Shown: positions 6,532 through 7,505 of the stretch, one piece after another
How positions within the stretch are numbered: the stretch's first letter is position 1
Layout: every line of letters starts with the position of its first letter
Source: Planctomycetota bacterium
GTDB lineage: Bacteria > Planctomycetota > Phycisphaerae > Sedimentisphaerales > Anaerobacaceae
Direction of reading: 5' to 3'
Length of the DNA: 7,505 bases
NCBI GenBank assembly: GCA_020344865.1
Contig: CP070830.1
Coordinates: forward strand, 44,232-51,736
Notes under the pieces: generated by a model
The model's input: the letters and a program-made list of their open reading frames with translations, nothing else
Database searches by the model: none
What the model was told of the DNA's origin: nothing
Program-made: the position numbers and the translations under genes

Positions 6532-6630
6532 CTAATAATATCTATCTTTTATTTTCGTTCCAATAAACACAACTAAAGCCACAGCAGCCACAATAATAAT
6601 CACCCAAACCGTAGTGCTCATTAACAGCAT
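6532..6630 (-). CDS. 32-aa single-helix membrane peptide
   Basis: ATG at 6630 to TAG at 6532. The peptide starts MLLMSTTVW, continues with an unbroken hydrophobic helix (about 8-24: VWVIIIVAAVALVVFIG) and ends in the basic tail TKIKDRYY, which predicts the C-terminus in the cytoplasm. AAAGGAG (6638-6644) lies 7 nt before the ATG, the strongest ribosome site in the window together with those of the 105-aa and DUF362 genes. It follows the 105-aa gene by 85 nt and could be co-transcribed with it. In size and layout it resembles small subunits or regulators of membrane complexes such as KdpF or CydX, but I recognise no specific family and neither partner complex is nearby. The frame stays open for many codons after the TAG. 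Confidence 0.65.
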   Translation of the reverse strand: MLLMSTTVWVIIIVAAVALVVFIGTKIKDRYY

Positions 6631-6637
6631 ATTAAGT

Positions 6638-6644
6638 CTCCTTT
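6638..6644 (-). promoter_or_regulatory. Ribosome binding site of the 32-aa membrane peptide
   Basis: AAAGGAG with a 7-nt spacer to the ATG at 6630. It is the main reason to call the short frame a gene. Confidence 0.7.
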
Positions 6645-6657
6645 CGAGTCATCCTTG

Positions 6658-6678
6658 TTAATTCATAATTCTTAATTC
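6658..6678. repeat. Short heptamer array, three units
   Basis: Three adjacent 7-bp units, TTAATTC (6658), ATAATTC (6665) and TTAATTC (6672), lie between the 105-aa gene and the 32-aa gene. They are AT-rich but keep the same 7-bp period as the other arrays. Twenty-one bases alone would be weak evidence; the other arrays make it more credible. Confidence 0.55.
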
Positions 6679-6715
6679 CCCTATCCTCTACCCGTATACT
6701 TTTACTCCTTCGCCA

Positions 6716-7033
6716 TTAACCAATCCACCGGTAGATTGCTATTACCTCATCGCTTGCTTTTACGTCGCCGATTTGAAGCTCCCGCCCGAGAAGGTACTGA
6801 ACGTCCACGCACTCAGGCCAGTCCTGCAGACAGTGTGCTATCGCGCTGTCGGTGCTGTAATAATCTCCGCCGCCCCGGCCGTATGAAGTGGCGAACTTCT
6901 TTTCCAACACCCCTAAAATCTCCGGGTTACGTTCTCTCAGCACTTCCACAATCTGATAGCCTAGCCAATAGCAATTCGGCCTCTCTTGAAGAATCTGCCC
7001 AAGCGCCTCCCGAAACTCCTCGAATCTCGCCAT
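6716..7033 (-). CDS. Uncharacterised 105-aa soluble protein
   Basis: ATG at 7033 preceded by AGGAG at 5-nt spacing, ending in TAA at 6716. I do not recognise the family. The protein has no signal peptide or membrane helix and looks largely helical in its first half (FEEFREALGQILQ, then YWLGYQIVEVLRE at 22-34). A glycine-rich turn YGRGGGDYY (51-59) follows, then a C-terminal part with DWPECVDVQYLLGRE (71-85). Three cysteines (21, 68, 75) are not arranged as a metal-binding motif. Coding is supported by the strong ribosome site, a balanced amino-acid composition and the absence of a better frame. The upstream gap is repeat-filled; the 32-aa membrane peptide follows 85 nt downstream. Confidence 0.75.
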   Translation of the reverse strand: MARFEEFREALGQILQERPNCYWLGYQIVEVLRERNPEILGVLEKKFATSYGRGGGDYYSTDSAIAHCLQDWPECVDVQYLLGRELQIGDVKASDEVIAIYRWIG

Positions 7034-7143
7034 TGCTTCTCCTGTGAATTGCTCTCTATTCTAACAGCCCCTTATCTACCAAATCCACCCATCCCCGTCA
7101 ATCCCAAATCACGCACCGCCTACAAATCAAGAGCTGCCTCTGC

Positions 7144-7185
7144 CACCGCACACGAATCACGATTCACCATCCACGACCCACGAAT
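7144..7185. repeat. Heptamer tandem array, six units (CACGAWY)
   Basis: Five contiguous 7-bp units from 7151 all start with CAC: CACGAAT at both ends (7151, 7179) and CACGATT, CACCATC and CACGACC between them. A weaker sixth unit, CACCGCA, precedes them at 7144. On the minus strand the units read as RWTCGTG-like blocks. Confidence 0.8.
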
Positions 7186-7261
7186 TTAGCTTGCTAAATC
7201 CTAACCCAGTCCCGACAAACATACAACACAAAAATAAAAACTCTAACGACAACTCTACCGC

Positions 7262-7301
7262 ATTTACTCGTTTACTCATCTACGCATCTACCCATTTACT
7301 C
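7262..7301. repeat. Octamer tandem array, five units (RTYTACBC)
   Basis: Five contiguous 8-bp units: ATTTACTC at 7262 and 7294, GTTTACTC at 7270, ATCTACGC at 7278 and ATCTACCC at 7286. TAC is invariant at positions 4-6 and C at position 8. A degraded sixth unit containing TCTAC (7253-7261) precedes the array. This is the only array in the window with an 8-bp period. Confidence 0.8.
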
Positions 7302-7342
7302 GCCCCTGCGACGCTCCGCCCCGGGTGCTAAATCCCACTGCC

Positions 7343-7373
7343 AACAACAAAAACATTATCCAACAAATTGGAT
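7343..7373 (-). terminator. Weak candidate terminator for the upstream membrane protein
   Basis: ATCCAA (7358-7363) and TTGGAT (7368-7373) form a perfect 6-bp stem with a 4-nt loop, 28 nt beyond the TGA at 7402. On the minus strand AATG and then TTTTTGTTG follow. The stem is short and AT-rich, so termination would be inefficient. Confidence 0.35.
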
Positions 7374-7401
7374 TCATGTCAATCTAAAAAAATCCCCGTT
7401 T

Positions 7402-7505
7402 TCAATCGCGCACTCCAAACACCCGACGTCTGATACCTGCTCTCAGCAAATACCCCAATCCGACTCCCGCCAATGACACTAAGTAGTAGAACGGCCAAAA
7501 TAATA
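7402..7505 (-). CDS. C-terminal end of a membrane protein (partial)
   Basis: The frame enters from beyond the window edge and stops with TGA at 7402. The visible 34 residues are an aromatic/hydrophobic helix (FWPFYYLVSLAGVGLGYLL) followed by the basic tail RAGIRRRVFGVRD, a normal last helix with a cytoplasmic tail under the positive-inside rule. A competing frame is also open to a TGA near 7384, but its charges are scattered and less convincing. The fragment is too short to name a family; a polytopic transporter, acyltransferase or sortase-like protein are all possible. Confidence 0.5.
   Translation of the reverse strand, partial: LFWPFYYLVSLAGVGLGYLLRAGIRRRVFGVRD

Larger units (their letters stand above)
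7034..7401. other. Intergenic gap of 368 bp dominated by short-unit repeats
   Basis: Besides the heptamer array (7144-7185), the octamer array (7262-7301) and the weak hairpin at 7358-7373, it holds A/C-rich plus-strand sequence without a credible ORF. No clear promoter for the 105-aa gene is visible; a TAGAAT-like -10 on the minus strand (about 7054-7059) has no matching -35. Confidence 0.5.

Noticed and set aside
4783..7313. CRISPR interpretation of the repeat arrays
   Set aside because: Units of 7-8 bp are contiguous, with no 20-40 bp repeats, no spacers and no cas genes.

Overview
The window is a stretch of a moderately GC-rich bacterial genome in which every gene I can support lies on the minus strand. 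The gaps between genes are unusually long for bacteria (about 85 to 800 bp). The best taxonomic hint is the large DUF362 protein at 308-2917. Its three-helix N-terminus with a YPCQRLAFP loop and its LGVHEHWNN motif recall proteins of Planctomycetota (Phycisphaerae) and related sediment bacteria. This is recognition from memory, not a search result.

Order in the direction of transcription (high to low coordinates): (1) the 3' end of a membrane protein (7402-7505), with a weak possible terminator behind it; (2) a 370-bp gap holding a 7-bp repeat array (7144-7185) and an 8-bp array (7262-7301); (3) an uncharacterised 105-aa soluble protein (6716-7033); (4) a 32-aa single-helix membrane peptide (6532-6630), missed by length cut-offs but with a near-perfect ribosome binding site; (5) a gap carrying an eight-unit heptamer array (6411-6466); (6) a GT4-type glycosyltransferase (4898-6253); (7) a gap with a strong stem-loop (4846-4886) and another heptamer array (4790-4838); (8) a membrane-anchored TPR protein of kinesin-light-chain repeat type (3686-4687); (9) a C-rich, apparently gene-free gap of about 700 bp; (10) the 869-aa membrane-anchored DUF362 protein with a proline-threonine linker (308-2917), closed by a clear intrinsic terminator (226-259).

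The genes do not form an obvious pathway. The long gaps and the repeats between them argue for separately transcribed units rather than one operon. The glycosyltransferase is probably cytoplasmic and acts in glycan or glycoside synthesis. The DUF362 and TPR proteins are envelope-facing.

The most unusual signal is not a protein. Four gaps contain short arrays of 7-bp (once 8-bp) degenerate tandem units, each gap with its own consensus, purine-rich on the coding strand. They resemble in style the heptamer STRR repeats of heterocystous cyanobacteria. A CCCCTGC motif lies beside three of them. I found no CRISPR array, tRNA, rRNA, transposase or integrase.
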